Positions 1 through 11,242 of a DNA stretch of 64,000 nt are shown one piece after another. The position numbers were made by a program, and so were the translations under genes. Source of the stretch: Lenzites betulinus (Eukaryota; Basidiomycota; Agaricomycetes; Polyporales; Polyporaceae); the NCBI GenBank assembly GCA_022264855.1, contig JABYQU010000025.1, positions 310,001-374,000 on the forward strand, read 5' to 3'. Under the pieces are notes generated by a model. That model was not told the DNA's origin. It made no database searches and saw only the letters and a program-made list of their open reading frames with translations. The stretch's first letter is position 1. Each line of letters starts with the position of its first letter.

Positions 1-1
1 T

Positions 2-678
2 GGCGTAACCCCTCCCCAGGCCCTCAAGAAGTCAGTCAAGCAACGTCTTGCTAGATGGCACGAATTCCGCCGTCACATTGCGCTTCGCTGCAAGGTCTAC
101 TTCGCCTACCATCTTTCCAACCGCGGATACTTTGGGAAGGTTCTCTTTGATCATGTCAACGGCACCTTGAACTTGAGGGTAGGGTCGCTCACAGCCTGAT
201 TGAAAATATCCAAACTAAGCTTCTCACCAGGTACAAACTGACGACCAAGCCGCGACGCAGACTCAGGCAAAGGAGAAGGATCCGCGTTCGCTTAGCGGCG
301 GCGAGAAGTCCTTTTCGACCATATGCCTGCTCTTGTCGCTCTGGGAGTCTATCGGCTGCCCCATTCGCTGTTTGGGTACGTCGATATTGTTTCTGATCGA
401 CTTCTTGGCCTCACCAGACACAGACGAGTTCGACGTTTTCATGGACGCGGTCAACCGCCGTATCAGCATGAAGATGATGGTTCGCTTAATGAATACCCTG
501 AACCTGTCTTCAGTATGCTGACACGCACATAGATTGAGACTGCGAACGCATCCCGGGGAAAGCAGTACGTCCTCATCACCCCGCAGGACATGAACAATGT
601 CAATCCGGGCAGCACCGTCCGCGTTCATCGGATGTCCGATCCTGAACGTGGTCAAGGTACATTGGCATTCAGGTGATC
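2..678 (+). CDS. SMC6: SMC6, C-terminal part (Smc5/6 complex ATPase), truncated by window start
   Basis: This is the last part of the Smc6 subunit of the nuclear Smc5/6 DNA-repair and chromosome-maintenance complex. Four exons close in frame: 2-178, 231-375, 418-479 and 533-678, separated by introns of 52, 42 and 53 nt. The second exon carries the ABC signature [10 protein letters not shown], followed by the Walker B region [14 protein letters not shown], which is split by the 42-nt intron; the D-loop region [10 protein letters not shown] and the H-loop stretch [12 protein letters not shown] come next. The C-terminus [12 protein letters not shown] matches the usual Smc6 ending. The short Walker B intron looks like an insertion of odd protein if it is not removed, which supports splicing. 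The N-terminal head, hinge and coiled coils lie outside the window. Family assignment is secure from the motif order; only the exact first base of the partial exon is arbitrary. Confidence 0.93.
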
Positions 679-956
679 CGTGCCCTTCTCGCTTCGACGT
701 CCTGCTCTATCCTACGTATTATGTCATAGATACTTTACGCCTCACACGTATAATATCTGCTACACCGAGTCAGGCCGCCTGTCGACTTCCAGTGCAACCT
801 CTTGTAGTCTTCCATCCCGTCGAACGCCGCGTCCTTCAAATCGGCACCGTTTTTCCGGGCGTAACTCCGATCTCAGACAGAAAATATCCAGTTTACCTTT
901 CGAAGTCGCATCACACATTTGCTAGTCAATCCCAAACTTTTCGAGCAGCATATCCA

Positions 957-2665
957 TTGTAATTGAAAAGTACAAGAGATAAAATATTAACACAGCTCTA
1001 TGGCACGTCTGCCATTCACCATCTCCGAGAACCCGGAGACAACGGACGAGCTGGTAGTATACTGACGTCGAGCCCATGACAGGGCAAGAGGATCCTTCAG
1101 CCAGAGATCGCGGCAATAGAGGGACCCAGAATTTTCAGGAGTAACGAAGGACAAGTGCAGGAACGTCGCCGAGGTAGCAAGAGGTCGCCCAGCTGAGAAC
1201 CGCCAGACAAACAGAGCTAGCTCGAGGAGTTCAAGACCCGTCCATTTTGGAGGCAGCGACAACGGCCGAAGCTGGTCTGAATGTTGTCTCAGCATACTTG
1301 CCGTGGTGGAGGAAGAGATAATAGGCAACTCACTAGTGGTCGACGCTGCATGGCTGCGCCTCCTCCCGGCACGCGGTCAGTGCCAGGAGAGCCGCATTGA
1401 GGGTTTCAGACACGCCTTTCCCGTGCATGGGATAGGCGCGTCTAGGTATCACCCACGTCGAGGAAACACACGCGTGCATTCTTGTGTGTCCAAGATGTGG
1501 TACTACAGGTGGCTGTCAGATGATGTGTAACGGAGGGAATGGGAGGCGACTCACTCGATGCCTGGGGAGCGATGAGCGATGAGCATTGTAACTTGATCGC
1601 TTGTCCGAGCAGTATTGACGTGCCGAAAGGGTGAGCGATCGCGCCCGATCGTGCTCGAGGTAGCGTGCGCGTGCATGTGCATGGTACTTGAGCGAGAGGA
1701 CCTAGACATCTAATGTCGGCGTCGAAGGTCTCAAATCACATGAATAAAACTCACCTGGGGCGTGTGGATGAACATGAACGGGGTCGACCGTCCAGACAAA
1801 CTTGAAACGTCGGAGGGGACGGTCGAAGGCGAGGCTGATGAAAAGCCAATGTCGCCTAGGATGCCGCGACCAAAGCGCGTCGGCGGCGAAGATAACAGGA
1901 ACAGAAAGAAAGGAAGACCCGGGATCATTGCGATCCCCCGGAAGGGCCTTGGAAGAAGAACGAGGCACGGTGGTCGCCTCGCGGTGGGGGTGAGCGGTCG
2001 CCAAAACCGCTCGTGCTCAGGAAGTCGGGGATGCCGCCATCATCGGCCGCGTGCGTGGGGATCAGTCACGGACGCGGCCGGGACGTCGGGCATGGGTTGG
2101 CGAGGGAATTCGGATCCAGCACATACTGCGCGCGCACGACCGCGATGGTGATCAGCCATCGCGGACGCGCGAGGCAGTCGGCGCTGGGTGAGGTTTTCTG
2201 GGGCCCACAGCTCGGAAGGGTCGGCCATTCGCGGATGTCCAGGTCTGATCAGAGGCCTGGGCAGCCGGAACGTCGACGCCGTGTGGGCGTACGCGAGTAT
2301 ACTAGCAGTCCGTGATCAGGCTACATGTGTACATACGAAAGTGGTGTTTGTAAGGTGGGATCGACGAGGATCCCTTGTCGTGTCGCCCGTGAGCGGTGGA
2401 CAACACGACGCGGTAGCTCGTCGGTGGTGAATAATTGTGCGGATGCGCCAAGATGGTCGATGAACGTGGGGCTTAATCAGAGTCCCGACGCTGCATCGAG
2501 CACGTCGGCGGTGGATGTTGAATGAAACCGGAACTGGAGGAGTAGTGGTGGTAGCTGGTAGCTGGTCGAGATCATCGAAGATAGAGTCGTAGAAAGCGTG
2601 GTGGTTGCGTTGCGTCGTCGAAGTCGTGTGTGTCGTGTCCGTATCAAGGTCTGGCAGCGGAGAAC
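957..2665. repeat. 1.7 kb dispersed direct repeat, copy 1 (downstream of gene A)
   Basis: This stretch aligns with 42129-43830 in the same orientation. Identity is about 90% in the best stretch I compared by eye (around 1700-1950 against 42885-43130) and lower near the ends. Homology begins near a shared TTGTAAT and fades about 20 bp before the gene A stop codon. No terminal inverted repeat or target-site duplication was obvious. On the minus strand both copies keep splice-like junctions (GTGAGTTTTATT...GATGTCTAG) and a stop-free 100-codon frame that ends at the same TAG, but that frame lacks an ATG. It may be a non-autonomous mobile element, a 3' untranslated region, or a diverged gene; I do not recognise its product. 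Confidence 0.85.
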
Positions 2666-2684
2666 TTGAAGTAGGAGCCCCCTC

Positions 2685-5600
2685 CTAAAGAGCGAGGGGG
2701 CATTCCTGATTCTGCTGCTTCAAAAGAGCATCTGCTCCTGTGTCAGCGTGTCTTAGACGAAAGGTCAAATGCAAACACACCTCATGGTCTGAGCAGAGGC
2801 CTGCTCTGCTGCTTCTCTCAGAAAGAGGACTCGCGGGCTGTCCCGTAACAAACATGCCGAGTCTCGCTGGAGTCGCGTCCCTAGGCTCGAAGATCGAAGC
2901 CAGGTCGGCGGCCCCCGGGCGAGCCCGGCCCATCGCGCGTGCCGCCGTGTCCATTCTCTCGAGGACAGGTCCAACATTGCGCAGATGGCTCGTGCTCGTC
3001 GGTGTTGGGCGAGATGTGTCGAATCCATACGTAGAAGAGAAAAACCCTGTTGGAACGGGAGGCATAGAAAAGGGCGCCATCGTGACTGGACGCGAGATTG
3101 TCGACAGGGGGATCCTGCCCGACCAGCGAAGAGGTTCGACATGTACCTGCGTCCTACCAGTATCCGTCTCCAACGCCTGATTGCGTGTGCAACGCTCAGG
3201 GCGGGGTCGGGATACCCTCTCGGTAGGAGCGCGGGAGTCGACAAGCTGGTCCTCGACCGATTCCCGCGCGGGTCGCAGGGGAATGGTGGAGACGACGTCC
3301 TAGACGACCAGAAGTGTCAGTCAAGGTGCGCACAAATGAAAGATACAGATGCACATACCTTGGGAAGCCCGTGCTGAACAGCCTTTGAAGCGTAATAGCA
3401 AGCCCGCGCGTACTGCCAGACTTCTTCGAACGGGTCTCGGGGAGACTCGCTTGCGGCGGCCGACGTGGTGAATACCTGAATGCAAATGTAAGCGAACTGG
3501 ACAGTCTGGTGAAACCTCTGAAGAAGGGAGTGCATACCTGAACGGTCGCGCCTTCGCCTCTCACAGGGAAGGCACTAATCACCTCGCCGTCGGAGTACAA
3601 GTCGTCCTCGGATCGGTCGCCGAGGACAGAGTCGAAGGGCTCGTCGAAAAAGTCTTGTGCGGTCACGTAAGGTGTCGTGTACTGGAGCGCACACAGCGAT
3701 AATGTGGACGTGGATGCCTCAGGACCAAGGAAAGGCGTTGAACAAGCCTCGTCCTCGGTCCCGCTGCTGCTCGCAGTCTCATCATCGGTGAGGTCCTGCC
3801 ACGACTCATCAACGCATGCTCGAAATCGCACAGGGGTGAGACTCACCTCGATGACCGAATGGAAGGAGCTGTAGCGGGAAGCGAGGGCAAGATTGCCCGC
3901 GGAATAACGGAGGAGGCTCGGGAGCTGAGCCTGTGCGAAGTTGGAAGCGAATTCGGGGCTTGGCGCGATGTCTTCGGGGGCCGTGCTGAAACCGTAGGAG
4001 GCGGATGGTGGAAGGAAGGGATCCCGGATGTCGATGTAGGCTGATGGCGAGGAGACGGTGAGGCTGTTGTGCGAGAGTGATGTACTTGAGGCCGGGAGGT
4101 CATGCAACTCGACTGCAGGGGTTGCCGGAGCGGTGGAGGGCGTCAGGTCGCGGAGAGAGAGGCAACTGTTCTCCTCCCAATCCTCCGCTGTGTCGGCGCC
4201 CTCAGCCACAGCGTGCTGTAGCTCGGCAGTGGGTGATCGGCTTGGAGAGGGCGAAAGCATGTTCGCCCTCTCGCGCATAGCCGACCGCCAACTAGACCTC
4301 TGAGTCTCCGCACCCACAACAAAGAGGCTATGATCGTCCTCCGCATGAACACTTCGGCCACCCCAAAACACCGCACTCTCGGTGGAAACATTCCCGACCT
4401 CCACCGACTCGGACTCGCTCAACGGAGACAACTGAACGTTATCCTCGTACTCGTACTGGAGCGGCAGCGAACTGCGGAGGGGTGAGAGTACTTCGCGGGG
4501 AGCAGCATCGACCTCGGAGATGGACGAAGACAAGCCGGCGTCTTCAACATACTCAACTTCCACCGAGTGCGACTGGCTCATCGTGAAGGTCTGCAGGACC
4601 TCCACGTCCTCGCTCTCGTACTGGAGAGAACGGGAGCTGTTGAGGGAGGAGAGCGCTTCGGAAGTCGCAGCGTTGGGGGTGGTCGTGGGCAAGGATTGGG
4701 CGATGTCTTCGAGCTTGAATGAGGTAGCGTAGGATAGTTCGTGCGACTGAGGAGAGCCATGCGTGACATCCGGAGACATCTGCTGTTCGGCCATCGGAAA
4801 GTCTTCGTCGAGAGACTCGGACTTGACAACGAGGGGTGCGCATGGGAGGTGGTCGAGAAACTCGGCTTTCACAATGAAGGACGAGCGGAGCAGCGGGGCA
4901 ACATCGACGTCGACGGGCTCCAACTTGACGGAGCGCTGTTCAGTGGGGCAATGAGGTAGGGCGTACTCAACCGGCTCCGTCTTAAGGACTGCGAGCATGG
5001 CAATCTCCTCCACCGATCCGGAAGACTTGATCAAGGGCGCTGGGGCAAAAACAACGACGTGAGGCGCGGAAGCCGGTGTAGTAGGCCCGAAAGAGCTGAT
5101 CGCAACGATGTCCTCCTCTTCCTTAATACGAGGCTTCACCGCGACTTCAACAGCATGGATCGACTCGGACATGATCACGTCCTCGTCGACAGGCCGAGGG
5201 CCTTCAAGCGCATCTGTCATCTCGACGTCGCTGCCGAGGGAAGGGAGCGGGTGGTGCGGCTCAAGGAGGTAGTTGAGGTCCTCAGACGAGTCTTCGGGCT
5301 CGAGCTTCGGCAGCAGCATGGCGGCACCAGGCGGGATGTAGTGCGCAGTTATGACGACCGAGGTGGAAATGGAGGCCTGGTAGAACATGTCGCAAAGGAT
5401 GGAGGTTGACACATCCTCGACGAGCAGTCCAGGGGTGGCATCGTCCTCTCGGGGTTCGTCCTTGACTACGATCGGCAGCACTGACTTCGCTGGTGGCAGG
5501 GTACCATCGGTGTCTTCCGCCTTGCTGAAGGCTCTGGGTTCGCTGAGCGCGGGTCGTTCGATGGCCTCCTCCTTGATATAAGGCTCGTCCTTGTGCTCGT

Positions 5601-6734
5601 CGAGCACAGCGTGGACTTGACTGCATGACGCCTCCATCCTGATCGGCGGGACGCCTTCTTCCTCGGCCCAGTCGACTACAGTGGTTGGTTCGAAAGTGAG
5701 GAAGGGAACACTGTCCGACTCCTCGACCCTCACTACAACGTCGTCGTAGTGGGCAGGAGCTGTTCATACGACCGTCATATGAGCATGTTTAATGGCACAG
5801 CACGCCGCAATAACATACCTTGGTGAAGGACGGTCTGCGCTTCTTCCTCAGTGAAGCCGGCTGTGGTCGCCGGCTCGGACCAGAGGAAGGGGGTGCTGTC
5901 TGACTCCTCGATCCTCACTACAACGTTATCATAGACTGTTGATACGGGCGTTAGATCACCATAGTTCCGGTCAGAACGTCCTGCGATGCGTACCTTCCTG
6001 ATGAACAGTATGACCCTGCTCTTCCTCGGTCGAGTCGACAGTGATCGCCGGTTCGTCCCAGAGGAGAGGAGTGCTGTCCGACTCCTCAACCCTGACCACG
6101 ACGTCTTCGTAGTTGGCAGGGGCTGACAATACGGTCATTTGATGAGTAAAGGTTTGTGCAGAGCGCGCGAATATAACGCACCCTGATGAACAACAGCCTG
6201 TTCCACCTCAATGACTTCCTCTGCTTGAGCGAAAACGCATGCGGTAATGTCCGCTACGACCTGATCGAAGCATTGTCAGCCCCACGCGCAGCGCGTCAAA
6301 ATCACAGGATGGCTTACCTGCGCCTCTTCCTCCTCAGACCGGATGCACCGTTTGATCCCGAGCCCGGTATCCAATGTCGACTCCTCGGGCTCCGGACGCT
6401 TCCGGATCTCCACTCGAGGCTGCACAGTGACCTCCGAGGGTGCCTCCGGGTCTTTACCCTGCCAGACGGCCCGTCGTACGCGAGCGGCATCTATCAACGC
6501 ATCGCGTGCCTCCCACTCTTTGACGCGGGATGAAACGGACGCAGGGCGAGACCGCGCAGCGGATGTGAAGCACTCCTTGACGCGCTTATAGTACTCGTCG
6601 CGCGAGGGGAAGATACGCTGCCCGAGGCGGGCGACTTGCCATGGCGGGGCGATGTACTCATCCCCAGTTGCGGGAGGAGAGTGTTCGGCGATGGTGCCGC
6701 GGGGGCTGTTGACCTGTTGGATGTTTCTGAACAT
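2685..6734 (-). CDS. Gene A: unrecognised acidic protein with tandem SIM-like exons and many SUMO-site motifs
   Basis: I do not recognise this family. Eight exons (6734-6318, 6260-6182, 6122-5994, 5935-5819, 5759-3847, 3795-3538, 3475-3359, 3299-2685) close in frame to 1,214 aa. The start ATG at 6734 opens MFRNIQQVNSPRG. Exons 3, 4 and the start of 5 are tandem copies, each encoding VVVR[VI]EESDS followed by [PL]LW/F..EP..T and an EEE patch; the introns before, between and after them are all phase 1. Exon 5 encodes a Ser/Glu-rich, probably disordered region with psi-K-x-E sites at about residues 310, 347, 460, 507, 526, 545, 560 and 596, then two roughly 40-aa repeats sharing LQYE.ED (about 615-654 and 670-706). 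The end of exon 5 (SPEFASNFAQAQ) and its exon junction are shared with gene B at 43850-46143. No enzymatic motif, signal peptide or membrane segment was seen. SUMO-binding or SUMO-acceptor behaviour is inference. Confidence 0.8.
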
Positions 6735-9430
6735 GTTAAAGTTGTGTTTGTGAAAGCGAGAGCTGAGAGCTTGAAGGATAGCAGGACACGACTTGAGACT
6801 CGAGGCTTGAGAGATGGGCGACGCAACGAAGGAAGCAGGAGGTGCGCAGGACCGTATACATAGTGGCCGAGGGTGAGGCTGGCATGGCGGACAGCGGCTG
6901 ACCGTGCTGACCATTGGTTGGCATTGAGGCCTATCATCACGGTCAGTGTTGCCAGCATTGCAATCGAGACCGGTGGCACGTACTGACCATTGAAAGCCTC
7001 GTTATACACCCATATTTTTCTGTGCGCAGTCCGTTGAGGGGTGTTGGGTTATCAAACGGCTCTAAAAGTCAGTAACACGAGTTTCTTTTGTGAGGCGAGT
7101 GCATCCCGATATGTATCCCGATAACCGCAGGGGAGTGAGCAGTACTTGCGTTATAGCAAGAAATAGAGACGCTTTTTTGGTACATCGGGGGGAACGGCTG
7201 GTATCTTGTGCATGACATAAGAGCCTCGCGCAAGAGTAATACTAACATGAACATCAGCGGAGAGGGAGCAAAGCGCTGACTAGTGCCTGGTAGATCGTTA
7301 ATCTCGGGATGTGCCGTCTCGCGTAGGTGAACTATTATTGGGCGTCTGTTGATTTCCTTCGTCACACTCACTCACTCACTCCTGCCCAGTACACGCACGC
7401 GCATGCTGACTCGTCCATGTTTTGCTGAGGGAAGTTCAGATGTGCCACGCATTATTTTCTCTATTGACCACTGCGAATCACTGTAGTTTTACGCATCCTG
7501 ATATGATTCTTTTCGAACAGTCCTACGTTTCAGTACAGCGATGAGCCTTACCTGGAGTCCTGAACCATCGCGCACCACTTGAAAGCGGAGGCTTCTGACC
7601 AGACAATATATGTCACATTCTGAGGAATAGACACCCACATAACTGAACCTGAAGTACCTCACGGGGGCGTGAGCAGTCTGTAGGCCACGTGGCAACTGAC
7701 TTTACAATGACACTAGCCACCATTCTGAAGCTTGATTTGTGAGTACAATCCTTGTCCACGAATATGGCCGTATGTTCACGTCGTCGATCATCAGTGCACC
7801 CTTAGGGTTGAGATATTGATTCGGATGTACCTGCAGCCGCGCTATGGGTATGGGCTATCTTTTCTACCCCCGAACGTGAGGCTGGTTCACGAGCCTAGTA
7901 TGGGCTGTCAGTCTCGCAGCATGCAACCTCAAGCCCGTCTTCACTTTTCTTACAACTTCAACTCACTATAAACAGCGTATAGAGATCATAATCAACCTCG
8001 GGGGTGTATGATGTATAACCGTCGACCCCTCGGTGTATACAGAGGCGAGGCATGAACCACTTACTGTGTATCTGCACGCCTTTGGGATACGCAGGCCACG
8101 TCTCATAGTAGTCCACGAGGGTCTGCAGACTAGAAGGTATGCTTCGATGTGCAGGCGATAGCAAGAAGAGCCTTCATATGACCAAACGTCGGCTTGCGCA
8201 TAAGGATTTGACGTGCTAGGTGAGTGCCGTGCCAGCTCGCGGTTGCGATATCGTCCTATATTCATCTTCTTATCTGACTATGATTTATTCTTCAGGCTCC
8301 TTGGCATATGTAGACGTCTCCGCTGTCTCCCGCAGGCCACACTTTACCCAGATGTGTACTCGGGCGGGCTCCGCGAAGAAGCTCTCTGATGATACATCTC
8401 CCTGATGTGACCCGTTACCCGAAGCTGCTCATATATGGCCGCCGGGGATATAGAGGGCGAACGTGGCGCACGCCTCCTTCGATGCATGCTGCGGTTCCGC
8501 CACCACCAACGGTAGGCGGCCTATGGCCCAACAGCGCGTGGCAAGGGCAAAATGAACGTGGGACACGGAAGATGCTTGGGCTTCGGGGCCTTTGAATGTG
8601 CGTCGCGGATGTGCCGCGTTCGAACCGAAAGGCAGTATCCGGCGGTGTCTTGTGAGCGTTGGGTCCTCTTACACGATGACATCATGGACTAACACCCTCC
8701 TAGACCCGCTACAGGTCCCTGCAAGACTGACGTCGATACGAACGTCTGAGTCGACCCGGTCGGTGGAAACATGCTCTGACATCAAGTTCTATCAGCACGC
8801 TCTGGCGATATCGTCGAGATCATATGCCGGCTTACGCATGCCTCTCGCTTGCGGAGACTGGGACGCTCTCCCTGGCAATTGCACCAGCCAATAATCGGCA
8901 CTCCGACGAGCGATATGCCGTACACCGCTTGGCGAAGGCGGCGGCTGGGCCGAAGCCCTAACCCTAGGGCACGACGAGATTGGCATGTCGAGTCCGAGCG
9001 CACACAAGGAACAGGCCGCATAAGAAAGCACGGACCGCAGGGGAAGAATCGGATGGGATCGATACCCGCCGCCTAGAGGCCTCGGGCGGGCGGCGCGCTG
9101 AGCGGCGCAGGACGCGAGCAGGTGAGCCCAGGGCGACGCATTGGGCGCACCGTTTCCGTCTTATTGTGTCTTCTCACAGGCGCACTTCTCCATTCTACGG
9201 TTCCTGTGCCGGTCGCGCAGCGAGCCGCGCTCCCTCGCTCTTTCCTTTGTCTCCGGCGGGAACTGCCCCAGATGGGCCCGCTCCTTTTTCCTTCGCTGTC
9301 TTTCGTCCCGCCCAGCCTTCCATGCCCATTTCTCATCCGCTGTGCTGGCGTCACACTGCCACCCGCGTTCGTCTCCCTTCCCCAGGCTCAAGCCCCCGAG
9401 CCCCCCGCCGGTCCAGCGCGGGCTCTGGGC
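6735..9430. other. Intergenic region between gene A and the F-box gene; no gene recognised
   Basis: About 2.7 kb between the divergent starts of gene A (minus) and the F-box gene (plus). Only short ORFs without recognisable motifs or consistent splice structure are present. The last 500 bp become more GC- and pyrimidine-rich, as expected for the promoter and 5' UTR of the F-box gene. Confidence 0.6.
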
Positions 9431-9440
9431 CGCATAAATA
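9431..9440 (+). promoter_or_regulatory. Probable TATA element of the F-box gene
   Basis: An AT-rich CATAAATA stands out in a GC-rich stretch about 70 bp upstream of the ATG at 9506. Spacing fits a core promoter; transcription start is not visible from sequence. Confidence 0.4.
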
Positions 9441-9505
9441 CATAACGCTGCGCCTCGCGCGGGCGCGCCCCGCATTTCCTCCCCATCCATCACGGACGAG
9501 GGAGC

Positions 9506-11242
9506 ATGCCCTTCCCGAGTCCCTTCAAGCGATCGCGCCAGCACGAGCCTGCCGCCTTTCCCCGCTCCATCCTCGATGCCGTCAAGGCGTTCTATGCTGT
9601 CGAGTGAGTGCTTCGTCCCGCTAGTCCCCGCGGGCGCTCGCGATCGTTCAATGAAGCGACTGACTTACTACCCGGCTATCTCATCTTGTAGCAGAAGAGA
9701 ACCTCAATACAGTGAGCATATTATCGTGTTACGCGGCGCCGAGGCGGCGCGCGCTCCGAATCTGACGACTTCCCCGCCGTAGAGCCCAAACACCGCGACG
9801 ACCGCAAACCTACAGCGCACTCCTCCCGCAAACCTCACCCTCAACATGACACTCCTGCTCGCGCCACTGCGCGACGGGCGCATCGAATCACGCAGCTTCC
9901 GAACGAGGTGCTCGCGCATATATTCGTCCTCGGCGCGGAGGAAGACGCAATGTTCCCCGTCGTCGTCTCCCATGTGTGTAGAGCCTGGCGCTACATCGCG
10001 CTGCACACCCCTGCACTCTGGCGGCGCATCACTCTCAACGGTAGCCTGACGATGTGGAGCCAGCGCATACCACGCGCGAAGGCGTGCACCCTCGACATTC
10101 AGCTCGCGCCGCTTGTCGCGATGTCCCACCTCGCGTACTTCAACTACGTCCAGCTCTGCATGCACGTGGTCCTGCCGTACATACACCGATGGCGTTCATT
10201 GGAGGTCCGCTTCGTTGGCTACGCGCCCTTCCTGTGGAACGCAGCGCTCTCTGGATGTTGCGGGCACTCATCCGCCATCGAAGCCCTCGCGCTGCGCGAC
10301 CTGACTCTCGTATACCCGGAGAACGACGACACGAAGGAGTACTTGCTCTTCAATGGGTACGCCCCGCGATTACGCCGCGCGACGATTCAAGGCATCCGCT
10401 TAGCGTGGTCGCCGTCACTCTTCCAGAACCTGACATATCTGGACTACACCCACCACGGGTTCACCCGCGGCGCCCAGGCGGCGTCCGAGGTGCTGTATAT
10501 GCTGCAAGTGTCCGCTGCCCTCGAGGAGCTGCGCCTGTCCTTCCCCTGGCGGGGCGACGTGGCGTCGCGTTACGCTCTCTCCGCGTCCTTCTCCCGAACG
10601 GTCCACCTGCCGCGACTGCGGAAGCTTGCGCTCCATATCGATGGGCCCGACGTCCCCCCGGCGCTCACGTATACGCTGCCTCACCTCTCCCTCCCCGTGC
10701 TGCGCTCGCTCTATCTGATCTCTCCTCCCGCCTCACGACACACCCCGTACGCAGGTACGGCCTTCCCGCATCTCCGCAATGTGATCAAGGCGCTGCCGCG
10801 CTTACCCGCACTGAGCCTGCTCCACGTCGCCCATGGATGGTTAGAGGAGCGCTTCCTCGCGTCACTCTTGACGCTGCTTCCATACCCCGGGGCGCCGCAT
10901 CTCACCCTCACCGTCGAAGGCCCGCAGATCACGCGGACGTTTCTGCGCTACGCACTACAAGGGGCGGGACGGAAGCTGCGAGGGCTAGCGGTGATGCGGA
11001 CGGAGCGGTTGACCGCGGAGGGCATCGTGGACGTGCTGGACCAGTTGAGCGGGACGCACCTACAAAGCTCGGCGCACTTTTTCCCCGCGATATCGGCGCT
11101 CTACATCCGCGATTGCGTAGGCGTGGACTGGCGATCGCTGCAGTGGTTATCGACGGTCGGGATCTCGTTGCGGGTGTGGGAGGGCGGTCGGGAGGTGGAC
11201 CTGAGGTACGCGAGGTCGACGAAGAGGGCGCGGTTTCCTTGA
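9506..11242 (+). CDS. F-box domain protein
   Basis: A predicted substrate-recognition subunit of an SCF ubiquitin ligase. Three exons (9506-9603, 9692-9711, 9783-11242) give 525 aa. Exon 2 is a 20-nt micro-exon that keeps the frame. The N-terminal 70 residues are basic and probably disordered; the F-box follows at about residues 75-125 (ITQLPNEVLAHIF, then VSHVCRAWRYIALHTPALW), the usual agaricomycete F-box form with the conserved W-R-x-I-A pattern. The remaining 400 residues are leucine-rich with repeated LRKLALHI/LRSLYLIS-type segments, consistent with a degenerate LRR solenoid that would bind a substrate. Such proteins form large families in Agaricomycetes, so the target cannot be deduced. 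The start was chosen because its exon joins to the F-box in frame; an internal ATG in exon 3 would remove part of the F-box. Confidence 0.82.

Noticed and set aside
957..2665. Interpretation of the 1.7 kb repeat as an LTR
   Set aside because: No TG...CA ends, primer-binding site, polypurine tract or intervening gag/pol was found; the two copies are 41 kb apart with many single-copy genes between them.
7069..8500. Several 60-100-codon frames in the gene A/F-box intergenic region
   Set aside because: None shows consistent splicing, domain motifs or composition typical of the surrounding genes.
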